A stretch of 64,000 nt of DNA from JADGRA01 sp052143535 (lineage in GTDB: Bacteria; Myxococcota; Myxococcia; Myxococcales; Myxococcaceae), in NCBI GenBank assembly GCA_052143535.1, contig JBKQSS010000042.1, positions 45,424 to 109,423 of the forward strand. The letters are read 5' to 3'. Positions within the stretch are counted from its first letter, which is position 1. The number at the start of each line of letters is the position of its first letter. The notes under the pieces are model-generated. The model saw only the letters and a list, made by a program, of their open reading frames with translations. It did no database searches and was not told where the DNA came from. Of the stretch, positions 43,081 through 52,361 are shown piece after piece. The position numbers were made by a program, and so were the translations under genes.

Positions 43081-44400
43081 CTAGGGCGTCTCCCCGAGCG
43101 CATAGAGGCCCCCGAAGGCGTCCGGCTGCGCCAGGGGCATGCCGGCGTTGGAGTTCGTCCACGAGGCGGCGACATAGAGAGTGCCATCGGCACCGATGGC
43201 TGGCGAGGCGAAGGCAGCGTTGGGACCGAACACCCAAGCGGCGCCGCCGTCCGGGAGGATAGCTCGCAGCCCGCTTCCGAGGGTCTCGGGACCACAGGTG
43301 CAGGTGCTGCTGGGGCACCCCGGACCGCAATCCGCTATCACGATGTCCATCGTACCGACGTATGCCGTTCCGTCGCCTCCAAGAATGGGCGGCGACAGGG
43401 CTAGGTTGCTTGGGTACGACGCCTCCCATTGCGGGACGCCGGTGGCCTCCACTGCGATGAGACCGCCGCCGATGTAGCTACCACCCACGACGAAGACGGT
43501 TCCGTCCGCAGCAGAGACCGGCTGGACCTCTGAGAGGCCGTACTGGAAGGTCACACTCCACAGCTGTGCTCCCAAGGGGGTCAGCGCTCGCAGTGCGCTT
43601 TGCTCAACGAGATAGATGGTGCCGTCGTCCCCGAGCGAGGCAAGGTACCCGGCGGTCGTCCATTGCGCGACCCCCGAGCCGTTGAACGCGCTGAGCCCCG
43701 TCTGGGCGCCGCCCGCATAGACCATGCCATCCGGACCTACGACCGGAGTTCCGGCCCCGAAGCCGGCCGCGGTGTTGGGGTTGATGGTCGCCGCCCACAT
43801 CGCGCTGCCGTCAACCCCGAACGCCAGTATTTTGTAAATGGTGGCGAGGTAGATTGCGCCGTCTGGTGCCACCGTTGGCGAGGAGTAGGCGTTGTCGGCG
43901 AGCGGCGCCACCCACTCCACACAGCCGCTGGGCGCGATGGCATAAAGCCCGCCGTCGCCGTCAAAGCTGGTGCCGATGACCAACGAACCGTCGGCGCGAA
44001 TCGCCGGGGTCCCGTTGAACCCTTCGCCGCCCTCGGAATTGAGGGGAGCCAGACTCCACCCCAGTGTGCCGTCCGGACGGATGGCCTGGAGCGTCGAGCC
44101 ATTCACGTCATCGGTCACGGCGTAAATCGTGCCGTCGGCGGCAATCGATGGCTGGAAGAGGAAGTTTCCAGGCACGAACCACTTCGCAGTCGGCTGAGTC
44201 GGGCCCACCGCCGCGGCCCGCCCGTTGAGGCGCGGCCCGGCTTGGTACATGGGCCAGGGCGAGCTGCTCTGTAGCCCCAGGACCAACCCGCCGTCGCTCC
44301 CGCCGTCCGGACCCCCTGTGCAGAGCGCCGTTCCCCGGCCGACGTTGAGTGACCCACCGCAGGCCGCGAGCGAGACGAACAGCCAAGTCGAGTAACGCAC
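43081..44400 (-). CDS. PQQ-like beta-propeller lipoprotein
   Basis: A 439-residue lipoprotein with signal MRYSTWLFVSLAAC and lipid-modified Cys14 in the lipobox LAAC. The GTG start has GGGAG nine bases upstream. The rest is a beta propeller of about seven or eight blades with the recurring pattern P.I.ADGT.Y.......L.A..PDG...W. Examples are PSIAADGTIYAVTDD, PAIRADGSLVIGTS, PTVAPDGAIYLAT and PVVGPDGMVYAGG. It resembles BamB/PQQ-quinoprotein propellers. No quinone-binding or catalytic residues are evident, so a binding or structural role on the outer membrane is more likely than enzymatic activity. Confidence 0.82.
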   Translation of the reverse strand: MRYSTWLFVSLAACGGSLNVGRGTALCTGGPDGGSDGGLVLGLQSSSPWPMYQAGPRLNGRAAAVGPTQPTAKWFVPGNFLFQPSIAADGTIYAVTDDVNGSTLQAIRPDGTLGWSLAPLNSEGGEGFNGTPAIRADGSLVIGTSFDGDGGLYAIAPSGCVEWVAPLADNAYSSPTVAPDGAIYLATIYKILAFGVDGSAMWAATINPNTAAGFGAGTPVVGPDGMVYAGGAQTGLSAFNGSGVAQWTTAGYLASLGDDGTIYLVEQSALRALTPLGAQLWSVTFQYGLSEVQPVSAADGTVFVVGGSYIGGGLIAVEATGVPQWEASYPSNLALSPPILGGDGTAYVGTMDIVIADCGPGCPSSTCTCGPETLGSGLRAILPDGGAAWVFGPNAAFASPAIGADGTLYVAASWTNSNAGMPLAQPDAFGGLYALGETP

Positions 44401-44703
44401 GCGCTGGGCTCCCGAAGGCGAAGTTTACAGGTCGAGCGCGGCCGTGGGCCAGCCGTGGCCGAGGTGGCCAAGATGGCGCAGGTCAATTGAGGTGAGCGGT
44501 GGCCGCCGCGGTAGATTCCAGCTCTATGTGGAAAGCGGCGCTTCCACCGGCCCTCACTGTCGGATGCGCGAGCGCGAGCCCCCCGGTTGCCACGGAGGAC
44601 GTGCCGACAGGGCTCGGCGGCGTGATAGGCGGCTTGGAAAGGGGCTGGAGTAGCCCCCTGAAGGATCGGACAGGGCAGACCGCGGTAGAAAGCGAGTCAG
44701 CCC

Positions 44704-44880
44704 ATGGAAAAGAAGCCCGACGAAGCGGTGGCCGTCCCAGCAGTGACTGGTGGACCCCGGGAGAAACGGAGGCGTCGTTACTCGGCGCCGGAGAAGCTCG
44801 GGCTACTCGCCGAGGCTGAGGCGCCAGGCGGCAGCATTTCACTGGTGTCGAGGATCGGAGGAGCGTCGCCGCATGGCACC
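44704..44880 (+). pseudogene. N-terminal remnant of an insertion-sequence OrfA (helix-turn-helix)
   Basis: The frame starting MEKKPDEAVAVPAVTGG continues EKRRRRYSAPEKLGLLAEAE, then APGGSISLVSRI. This is the typical N-terminus of IS3/IS66-type transposase OrfA or Orf2, an HTH with RRR(W/F/Y)SA..K...L.E. After RIGGASPHG the similarity fades and no OrfB follows. Only the first third of the gene survives, and frameshifts cannot be excluded. It stands about 350 bases before the glycoside hydrolase gene, at the edge of an AT-richer segment. Confidence 0.5.
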
Positions 44881-45229
44881 TCACCAACGAGTGCAGCCCG
44901 AATTCCCGACGTCGCCACAAACGCGCCCATAACGCCCGCTGTGAACCCAAACTGGTCGGGTGTCCTCCAATAACAGCCCGTCGTTGCGGACGGTTACGAA
45001 ATCTCGTGGTTAGAGCGATAGATGTGTCGCCTAGAAGGACCTACCCTCGAAGCGAAAGAGATGTAGCGTCCGCGCTTCTCAGCGTCGGCTGTGAACTGGA
45101 CCTGACGGAGCGGCCCCTTCCATGCCGCGCAAGCGACGCCGGTGACGCGACAGCCCAGGTGCAAGAGCTTTTTCAGCGACTCTGCAGGTGCTTCAGACTG
45201 TGTCGACCTCGTCGTTACGGAGGCAGAAA

Positions 45230-46921
45230 ATGGCTACCGACGGTTGGAAAAGCCGCACCGCGTTGATTCTAGCTCTTCTAGGTATTCCAGCCCTCGCAGG
45301 AGTCATCATAAGCCGTCCATCGAAGGCCACCTCTGTGGCCTCGGCGCCCGAGGACCCGGCCCGAGTCACTGTGAATCAGCAAGCTTCGGTGATACCTGAT
45401 ATTGGAACCTGCAGTCCACCGACCAAACCCTGCACGCTTGCGAGTGGCTGCCCAGGCGTTCAAATCTGCGTCAACGGTGTGTACTCGGCATGTCGATGTC
45501 TTGGCGGAGGAGGCACAGCGTCCTGCTCAGTTGATGGGTATCCGGGAACCGAAGCGTGTTCCTCGACATGTGTGCCCGGTGCATGCAATTCGCAAGGTGC
45601 AGCGATTGAAGCCTGGCGTGCAATCTTTCCGTTGCCCTCCGGTGTTCCAGCCGAATCGCTCGGCTTTAACACAGGACTGGCTGTGCCCTACGCCCTGCAG
45701 TGCTCCGAGTTTCAAGCCTTAGGAGTCAAGTGGGTGCGCATCAATTTTCAGTGGGCAGACATTGAGGGGCCCAACGCAGGTCAGTACACTTTCTCTACTT
45801 ACGCTTCCTTTGTTCAGGCCATGAGTAACTGCGGCATAAGAATAGTTGGTATTCTGGGGTCCGGTCCCGGTGGCGAGTTACAGAATACGTATGGTGAAGT
45901 CACGGGCCCCCCGACTGCGTCAACTACACCTACTCAAATCACCGCATTTACTAACTATGCCATCGCAACCATGTCTAACTTTAGGGATGCCGGTGTGCTT
46001 TGGGAGATGTGGAACGAGCCAAACGCCAACACATTTTGGAGCGGGAGCGCTGCGCAATACGTCGCTCTGGCAAACGCTGTTGGTGTAAGTGTTCGAGCCA
46101 ATCTCCCAGAACAGTATTTCGTTGCTCCGGCACTCGCTCATTTTGAAGAAATGGCGAATCAGACTGTTTTGGAAGGATATTTCAACGACGGGCTAATGGA
46201 CTGGTTGGATGCTGTGACGGTTCACCATTACTATGATGGATCACCGCCCGAGCAGATATCGCCTTCATGGACGTGGCTGCAGACCCTAATCCCGAAATAC
46301 GTGTCGGAGGAGCCGTTCCCAATTGCAGCCTATGAAACCGAAACTGGATATTGTACGCCTCATGCGACGCTCAACGGCAGCGCCTCGGAAATCCTTAAGG
46401 CCGCGTGGATCGCACGGGCGTGGCTCGCCAATATCGCTTCAGGTGTGCCGTAAACGATGATTTATGATTTTGACGACGATCCGTATGACTCAAACATTTG
46501 CATCAATTCACCTGGGCAGCCGCCGAACGCTTCGTTCGGCGTTGCGGAGGACGCTGGTGCGGAGTTACTGCCAGCCTATTACGCTCTACAGTTCGTCGCA
46601 GACCGTCTTCCCTATTTTACTTATACGTCAGGAAACATTGCGAACGCTAATGACTCAACCGTAGTAGTGGAAAACTTCGTTAACAATAATAATGGATCTT
46701 GTCTGGCGTTTGTGGCGAGCGATACGAATGTCCCGAGGTCGATCCCTATTTCTGTCCCCGATGGGACCTGGTACGTCGACACTTTGAATCTAACTACCAG
46801 CCCGCCTACCGTCACGACCCAGACTTTGGTGTCAGTCCCGGAAACTTTGAATAGTGTGACCGTTACCATTGATAGCACACCGATTGCCTTAAGGTCGGAT
46901 GGACCGTTGTGCCAGCCGTGA
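45230..46921 (+). pseudogene. Exported glycoside hydrolase split by one TAA
   Basis: A 563-codon frame with one stop. GGAGG precedes the ATG. The N-terminus has a membrane/signal segment (LILALLGIPALAGVII). A Cys-rich link follows (about 65-120, CSPPTKPCTLASGCPG and similar), then a TIM-barrel hydrolase of GH5/GH39 clan-A type. In it LGVKWVRINFQWADIEG leads to the acid/base Glu263 in WEMWNEPNANTFW, then HHYYDGSPPE and the nucleophile region YETETGY (Glu371). TAA stands at codon 408 (46451-46453). The same frame then gives MIYDFDDDPYDSNIC and LLPAYYALQFVADRL, the normal barrel end, followed by a C-terminal beta domain. CAA to TAA is the simplest cause. The gene is visibly AT-richer than its surroundings. 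Confidence 0.78.
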
Positions 46922-47023
46922 GGTCCGAGGCCAGTCGTTCAATTTGCAGAAATGTCCGCTCCGCCGAGCCAATAAGCCACAGGAGAGTTGCGGCCTATGC
47001 CACGGAGCTGATGTAGTGACAGC

Positions 47024-47188
47024 GACTCGTGAGACTTTTTTTCGGTACTCCCTTGGGCTCGTGTCGATGAGCGCCTGGTGCGGTGGGCCTGTGTTGCACC
47101 AGTCGATCCACTGCGTCAGATCGAAGCGGGCGTCCACGAAGCTGCTGAAGTTGTGCTGCCATGCGCACTCGCCCTTCAGAAGCGACGG
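47024..47188 (-). pseudogene. C-terminal remnant of an IS3-family OrfB transposase
   Basis: Minus-strand residues LLKGECAWQHNFSSFVDARF, then DLTQWIDWCNTGPPHQALID and TSPREYRKK, match the end of the rve integrase core of IS3-type transposases, where the consensus is WI.WYN..RPHQAL...SPREYR. Only about 55 residues survive and the catalytic Asp-Asp-Glu region is mostly lost. It lies about 100 bases beyond the glycoside hydrolase gene. The wider frame 46889-47326 around it is not otherwise protein-like. Confidence 0.65.
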
Positions 47189-47585
47189 CTTTGGAAGACT
47201 AGCCCCACGAGAGAAGTAGTAATATTCTTTATGTTCGGAATCACGCTCAGATTCTTCGGGTTCTCCAACGAAACCTCCGTCCAAAGAGCCGAAAAACTCG
47301 ACTTCCAACGTGGCGAACGCGCGCACCTACCTGCCTTGCCCGCCGTTCTTGTGGAGGCCGTCCGTAGAGGCTTGACCGGGCTTCTGGGCCGCGAAACATG
47401 CCTCGCCGGCATCAACCCCAAGACTGCCTACGGCCCCGTCTGGCTTTAAGGGTGCGAGGGCGCACTAGTCTCCAATCCTGCTCGCCGGTTGCCCCAGCAG
47501 CCTCGACCGTTCACGACTGGCGATAGTATGCGGCGCTCATTCACGCTCGGCCCCTGAGAATTTCCTGACGACGCCGCTCTTACCG

Positions 47586-49007
47586 ATGACTGCACCCTCA
47601 GCCGAGGCACCGAAACCCCCTTCCGCCACGCGCGAGGGCTTCCCCATCTCTCCGAAAGGCATTCGGGATGGAAGGCGCCCCGCCTTCCAACAGTTTGTGT
47701 CGCTCGCGGCGGCTGTGGCCGTGGTGCTGGCTGTCGTCTGGGTCCGAGTTGGTCCGGCCCTCCTCCTCGGAGCCGACTCTGCCTGTTATGCGCGCGTGGC
47801 GCGGGAGGCGGCCGAGCGACCACTTTCGGCGATTGCCGAGCAAACGCTAGGCGGTCAACCTTTCCTCGAACACCCCCCCCTCGCGCTGACGGCCGAAGGA
47901 CTCTGGTTTCGCGCCTTCGGTGCCTCGGCGGCTACAGCACGGAGCTTTGGGCGATTCATCGCCACACTGTTAGCGCTCCTGACCTTCTTCGTTGCCCTTA
48001 GTGTCGCCGGTGCCCGTGCGGCCGCTTTCAGCCTCCTCGCACTACCGCTGCTCTCGGGCTTCCTCTTTGAGTCGCAGATCGCGATGCTCGAGTTGCCGCT
48101 GACTCTGGGACTAGCCGTGGCGACGCTCGGGGCTGTACTTCTCGGCCGGAGACCCGCTGCCGGCACAGTGCTCTTCGCCACAGGTTTCGTCGGTGCGGCA
48201 CTTAGCAAGGGCCCTCCGGCTCTCGCCGCGTTCGTGATCCTGAGCTGGGCCATCTGGCGAATGCGCCTCCCGCGCCGACGGGCGCTTATCGCCGCCGCGC
48301 TCGCTCTTGCGAGCGTGGCTGTGGCATTGGGCGCGTACGAGGCGGCACGCCACGCAAGGGGGCTGGTTCCCTTTCTGCCGACGTATCTTTCGGTGCAGGT
48401 ACTTCCCTCCATCGTCGAGGGCAGGGGACAGCAAGACCGTTCGCTATTGTTCTTCGCCAGCCCTCTTGTCTCGTGGTACCTCGCTGGGCTTTTGATGCTG
48501 GCGCCCGCGGTGTGGGTCTGGTCACGAAGGACGACATCGGTTGAGACGCGTCTCCTCATCGAACTCGGCTTCGTAGTGCTAGCGGTGATTGTTTTCGGAC
48601 AGATGCTCCCCGCAAAGAAGGCTCCCTGGTACATCCATCCCACGATGTTGGGCTTCGCCTGGATAATTGGAGGAACCGCCTCAGCCATTCGCCCGAGCCG
48701 GGTCGAGTTCTGGCTAGCCTCAGCGGCTCTCGGATTTGCCGCGCTCTGGACGCTCGGCGTCGGGAAAACATGGTCGATTGCTCAGCCGAGACTGCGTGAG
48801 GAATTGGTAGTCCTGCATCGTCTTCCTCCGCCGGATTTTCTTCCTGGAGTTCCACGCGATGTTGCCAATTGCGCCAAGCTTAACGACTGGGCCGCGGAAA
48901 ACACTTTCGCTTTTGTGTGGCGGGCGCGTGCTGTGCCATGTGGAAGCAGAGCCCCATTCATATTCGATGGCCACGCGCTCCTTCCGGGGACTTCCGAACT
49001 GCCCTGA
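47586..49007 (+). CDS. Integral-membrane glycosyltransferase (PMT/ArnT-like, GT39/GT83 type)
   Basis: A 473-residue polytopic protein with about ten hydrophobic segments. The first extracytoplasmic loop holds the acidic motif GADSACYARVAREAAERP and the following PFLEHPPLALTAEGLWFRAFG. This is the typical active-site arrangement of polyprenyl-phosphate-sugar dependent transferases (PMT_2). Later LSKGPPALAAFVIL and FGQMLPAKKAPWYIHPTMLG are also family-like. It would transfer a sugar from a lipid carrier to a protein or lipid outside the cytoplasmic membrane. No lipid-A or sugar-nucleotide genes adjoin, so acceptor and sugar are unknown. Confidence 0.82.
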   Translation: MTAPSAEAPKPPSATREGFPISPKGIRDGRRPAFQQFVSLAAAVAVVLAVVWVRVGPALLLGADSACYARVAREAAERPLSAIAEQTLGGQPFLEHPPLALTAEGLWFRAFGASAATARSFGRFIATLLALLTFFVALSVAGARAAAFSLLALPLLSGFLFESQIAMLELPLTLGLAVATLGAVLLGRRPAAGTVLFATGFVGAALSKGPPALAAFVILSWAIWRMRLPRRRALIAAALALASVAVALGAYEAARHARGLVPFLPTYLSVQVLPSIVEGRGQQDRSLLFFASPLVSWYLAGLLMLAPAVWVWSRRTTSVETRLLIELGFVVLAVIVFGQMLPAKKAPWYIHPTMLGFAWIIGGTASAIRPSRVEFWLASAALGFAALWTLGVGKTWSIAQPRLREELVVLHRLPPPDFLPGVPRDVANCAKLNDWAAENTFAFVWRARAVPCGSRAPFIFDGHALLPGTSELP

Positions 49008-49405
49008 CCGACCTCGCTCCTCTTCGTCGCCTAGTGCCGACCTCAGAATCTCCCGAGGCCTGGTCGGGCTTTCGGTTCTAGTTGACGTGGTTACCCGGTC
49101 TGGCTGCCCCGGGGCCGAACGCCTTGTGTCTCGTGGCTTCCGCAAACCCCGGTCTTAGGCGAGCGGGCCAGGCGTTTGCGGGCTTACGGTCCTAGCAGGA
49201 GCCTCATCATGAGCGTGGGAGAGTATACAATGCCTATGCCAATCCGTCCGGTGTCCTCAACCCGGTGAGCCCGAAAGTGCTGCGCGAGCGGTTGAACATC
49301 GACGCCAAGAATGCGCGCACCAAGTCATGGGATGGCTGTGGTCGCAGTGCAGGGGCTGAAGGACGCCTGCGCAGCGACGGCGCTGACCCGTGCGGGCCAA
49401 AACCT
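49008..49405. other. Gene-free stretch before the resolvase gene
   Basis: No complete gene. A plus-strand segment from about 49217 reads VYNAYANPSGVLNPVSPKVL, then RERLNIDAKNARTKSW without a start codon. It looks like a fragment of a lost protein that I do not recognise. The stretch is downstream of the leftward resolvase gene and could also hold a resolution site, but no clear inverted repeats were found. Confidence 0.3.
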
Positions 49406-50077
49406 TCACCTTGTGGCATCACCCACTGAACCCCTCCCCACAGAGCGGGGAGTAGGCCTCAAATTGGATGAGGGTTTTGACCCAGGTGCGCAGGCCCGCT
49501 CCAGGGTCCTTCGCGGCACCTTCAGTGCTCGCGCGACTTCCCGCCAGGTCTGCCCCGCCTCACGCAAGCGGCGGGCGGCTTCGAGGTCGACGCCTCGCCT
49601 GGGCCTGCCCACGGGCTTCCCGCTCCGGGTCTTGCCGGTAGCCTGCACTCTCGCAAGCCCCGACTTCACGCGCTCTCGGATGAGTTCCCGCTCGAACTCG
49701 GCCAGGGCGGCTACGAGGTGGACCAGTAGCCTCCCGGTCGGCGTAGTGAGGTCCAGCGACTCCCGGAGCGAAATGAAAGCGCAACCAGCTGCAGAGAGTT
49801 CATCCAGCAACAGGAGGAGTTCGCGGAGCGAGCGGCCGAGGCGGTCCAGGGCAAAGACCATCACCTGCCGCACGTCGCCCCGCCGCGCAGACTGCTTCAA
49901 CGCATCGAGCGCGGGCCTCGATGCCTTGGCCCCGCTATGGCCGATGTCGACGAACTCGACGGGCTTGGTCCAGCCCCGAGCATCTGCGGCGTGTCGAAGG
50001 GCATGAAGCTGAGCGGCTCCGTCTTGGTCGGCTGTTGAAGTGCGGATGTATAGGGCGAAGTGGCTCGTCTTCAGCAT
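49406..50077 (-). CDS. Serine recombinase (resolvase/invertase family)
   Basis: A 223-residue small serine recombinase. The catalytic Ser14 is in ALYIRTSTADQ. The catalytic domain continues with EFVDIGHSGAKASRPALDAL, VMVFALDRLGRSLRELL and the E-helix region GRLLVHLVAALAEFERELI then RERVKSGLARV. A C-terminal HTH (AARRLREAGQTWREVARALK, then VPRRTLERAC) binds DNA. It resembles Tn3-type resolvases and DNA invertases. The ATG at 50077 lacks a strong SD. It may resolve element multimers or belong to a lost transposon; no inverted repeats or transposase flank it. Confidence 0.85.
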   Translation of the reverse strand: MLKTSHFALYIRTSTADQDGAAQLHALRHAADARGWTKPVEFVDIGHSGAKASRPALDALKQSARRGDVRQVMVFALDRLGRSLRELLLLLDELSAAGCAFISLRESLDLTTPTGRLLVHLVAALAEFERELIRERVKSGLARVQATGKTRSGKPVGRPRRGVDLEAARRLREAGQTWREVARALKVPRRTLERACAPGSKPSSNLRPTPRSVGRGSVGDATR

Positions 50078-50224
50078 GGCGGAGCGGTTCCGGCGGTGGG
50101 ATAGCCACCCCGAGGTACCAGACCCGCATCGTTCGCCGCCACGGGTGCGGGATGACCCCGCAATGACAAGCGCCGTTTCACGTCGGCTCCTTGCGATGAG
50201 ACGACGTCGACCCACCAAGGAGCC

Positions 50225-51040
50225 TTAGAGCTGCGAAACGGACCCGGGTGGCTGGTCGAGGTCAATAAGCCGCGTCAACGTTTCGACGACGGTCTGCGTA
50301 ATCAGGGCGAAGTGCCGGTCCAGCACATCGACGAGTGGCTCCCCGTTGAGGCCTTCGCCTCCGCCGAAAAGAACGGCTCCGTCCGCCCGAAGGTTCAGAT
50401 GTGCGGCTGGAACGAAGTAATAGTGTGAAATCAAGTCGCGCACTGACTTCTTCTGCCCGGTTCCGTAGAAGTGCGAGAGTCCATCGTAAAAGGGAGCAAC
50501 AACCGCACTCAGTTCTTTGGCAATGTCCCTCGGTCGAGCTTTTTCCAAAGCGGCCGGAAGGTCATTGAAGCTGTTGCCCTGATTTCCGAAGTAGGCGTTA
50601 ACGGTTCGCGCGAGGTAGTCCAACGAGGTCCTGGCCGCCATGATGAAGGCCTGGTACTCGAAATGAAGACAGAGCTTGTTGCCGTGGCCGATTCCGAGTG
50701 CGCCGCGGTCAAGATGCGACACGAGTTCAGGGTCAATGCACTCGTGAACGGCTTGGACGTAGGCCGCGACTCTGTCTCGATGGTACTGGCACCGGATGAG
50801 TGCCAAGTGGAGATTGCCGGTGGGCCACGCTCCATTCTTGAGGACCGCGAAGTGGGCTTTCTCGTCCGACCCCTTCTGGGACAACTTCGCAAGTCGAGGA
50901 GAAAGAGGCTGAGCGGTCAGCCAACTTCGGGCCCGCTCGAACACCGGTGGCGTGCCGTTCGGCAGCTCGTAGCTGGTAGCCTTTCGCAGCCTGGCGGCGA
51001 ACGCGCGGACTTTGGTTTCCCAGACCGGGTCAATCAGCAC
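50225..51040 (-). CDS. HEPN-like protein of unknown function
   Basis: A 271-residue largely helical protein. The central part FEYQAFIMAARTSLDYLART, then VNAYFGNQG, followed about 60 residues later by SVRDLISHYYFVP, resembles HEPN-type helical bundles. In these an Arg-x4-6-His motif (here RDLISH) forms an RNase site. HEPN proteins often serve in defence and toxin systems, but the match here is by pattern only. GTG start. It is divergent from the next gene with 112 bases between, suggesting a shared control region and a two-gene unit. Confidence 0.5.
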   Translation of the reverse strand: MLIDPVWETKVRAFAARLRKATSYELPNGTPPVFERARSWLTAQPLSPRLAKLSQKGSDEKAHFAVLKNGAWPTGNLHLALIRCQYHRDRVAAYVQAVHECIDPELVSHLDRGALGIGHGNKLCLHFEYQAFIMAARTSLDYLARTVNAYFGNQGNSFNDLPAALEKARPRDIAKELSAVVAPFYDGLSHFYGTGQKKSVRDLISHYYFVPAAHLNLRADGAVLFGGGEGLNGEPLVDVLDRHFALITQTVVETLTRLIDLDQPPGSVSQL

Positions 51041-51152
51041 GATGCTCAGTCTAGCGTCAGGAGAGTTCAGCCGCAGCGCCTCCGCGTGGCGTCAGCTCGG
51101 CCTGGGTCCATCTCGGGTGGGTCGCGAAATGGGCGAGTAGACTGAGTCCGTT

Positions 51153-51752
51153 ATGAACGTCCTCATCATTCTCTCCAAGCTGGGGTCTCTCGGTGGCATT
51201 GGGCAGCGTTTGGCAGGCCTTACGGAGCAAGCGCGCTTTCAGGCCACTACAGAAAAGATGGCCCGGGACACACTCTGGGAGTTGGAGACGGCGGTAAAGC
51301 GGCTCGAAGCCAGGAAACCAACGGCCGTTACGCCAGCCATTGATTTGACCGATGAGCAGGTCGTCGCACTCGTATTCCCGCTTTTCGAGCAAGCAGTCCT
51401 CTCCGCTACGTCAGAGCGCCGCCGAATGCTTGCGGCCGCAATGGCCGGGATGTTCCAGCCTGACGTCGGCGTCGAGACCAAGAGCCGACTGCTTCGAGCG
51501 GTCTCCAGCCTCGAACCTTCGGACGCCCGCGTTCTGCGCCATCTGGATGCTGCTCCGCTTTACGAGGCCGACGGAACCACTGTCCACCACGAGCGCCTAA
51601 GCCTCCCGGGAGTCAGCATCGAGGCACTCGCCGCCGCGGGCTGTGTTCATTTGCGCAACATGGGCAACATCCCAGTTGTCACCGATTTCGGGGAAACGCT
51701 CCTTCGCTTCCTCGGAGAGGGAGTCGAGGAAAGACCGCTGCAGACGGGCTAG
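51153..51752 (+). CDS. Hypothetical protein, Abi-alpha-like in layout
   Basis: A 199-residue soluble protein. The central part DLTDEQVVALVFPLFEQAVL, then SATSERRRMLAAAMAGMF and LLRAVSSLEPSDARVLRHL, has the layout of abortive-infection (DUF4393-type) proteins. Those show an early acidic helix, an ...RRMLA..MAGM helix and an ...L..L.P.DA..L helix. The C-terminal part resembles a winged-helix end (GVSIEALAAAGCVHLRNMGN, then VVTDFGETLLRFL). The function is unproven. It is divergent from the HEPN-like gene. Confidence 0.45.
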   Translation: MNVLIILSKLGSLGGIGQRLAGLTEQARFQATTEKMARDTLWELETAVKRLEARKPTAVTPAIDLTDEQVVALVFPLFEQAVLSATSERRRMLAAAMAGMFQPDVGVETKSRLLRAVSSLEPSDARVLRHLDAAPLYEADGTTVHHERLSLPGVSIEALAAAGCVHLRNMGNIPVVTDFGETLLRFLGEGVEERPLQTG

Positions 51753-51977
51753 GTCAATTTCCTCCGCCGGTGCCGAGTCCACCGCCTCGGGCCCACTCTA
51801 GTCGACGGGGGTCCCCGATTATGCTTGCCTCCTTTCGGCCATCGCCACCATCGCTGGAACACGTTTCGGATTCCCGGGTCACACTGACCCGCCGAAATCT
51901 TTATCTTGCGAGCGTCAGTCCATTCGCTCATTCCCGGCGTGAATGACCATCGCCAACTCCGCATCAGCTGCTGACGC

Positions 51978-52361
51978 TCACTGGTGACCGGCCTTGTAGC
52001 AACGCAGGTGGTCGCCCTTGTAGTCGAACACGGCTTCGACCTGCATCATCTTGGTCTTCGGGGTGAAGGTGACGCTCAGCTTCCACCCGTCTTGACGATA
52101 GACCACCGGCGTCTTGATGCTCTTGTCGAGGTTCAAGATGGGGCTGCCCATCAAGCCAGTCCCCTCGAAGGAATAGTAGAACTTGGCAAACTCGTCCGAT
52201 GCGCCCTCGGTGTGAAAGGAAATCGTCCCGGGGAGCGTCTTGACCACCTGTCCGCTCACGAGAACTTCGCACGTCGCGTGGTCGGACGGGATGTCATACC
52301 AAGGGGAAGCGTGGACGCGGCCAGCGACCAGGAGAACGAAGACGAGGGCTAGACGCTTCAC
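51978..52361 (-). CDS. Small exported protein, second gene of a pair
   Basis: A 127-residue protein. The GTG at 52361 overlaps the stop of the upstream gene (GTGA) and starts a signal peptide (MKRLALVFVLLVAGRVHAS, cleavage after HAS). The mature part is beta-rich with two cysteines (DHATCEVLV and HLRCYKAGH near the end), suggesting one disulfide. It contains VKTLPGTISFHTEGASDEF and LSVTFTPKTKMMQVEAVFDY. I recognise no family. The overlap implies it is made together with the next entry. Confidence 0.65.
   Translation of the reverse strand: MKRLALVFVLLVAGRVHASPWYDIPSDHATCEVLVSGQVVKTLPGTISFHTEGASDEFAKFYYSFEGTGLMGSPILNLDKSIKTPVVYRQDGWKLSVTFTPKTKMMQVEAVFDYKGDHLRCYKAGHQ

Noticed and set aside
46889..47326. 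A 145-residue minus-strand protein
   Set aside because: Only about 55 residues look like protein, and these are the tail of an IS3 transposase; the rest is random frame, so it is recorded as a remnant.
49406..50077. Tn3-type transposon around the resolvase
   Set aside because: No TnpA transposase and no terminal inverted repeats are present nearby.
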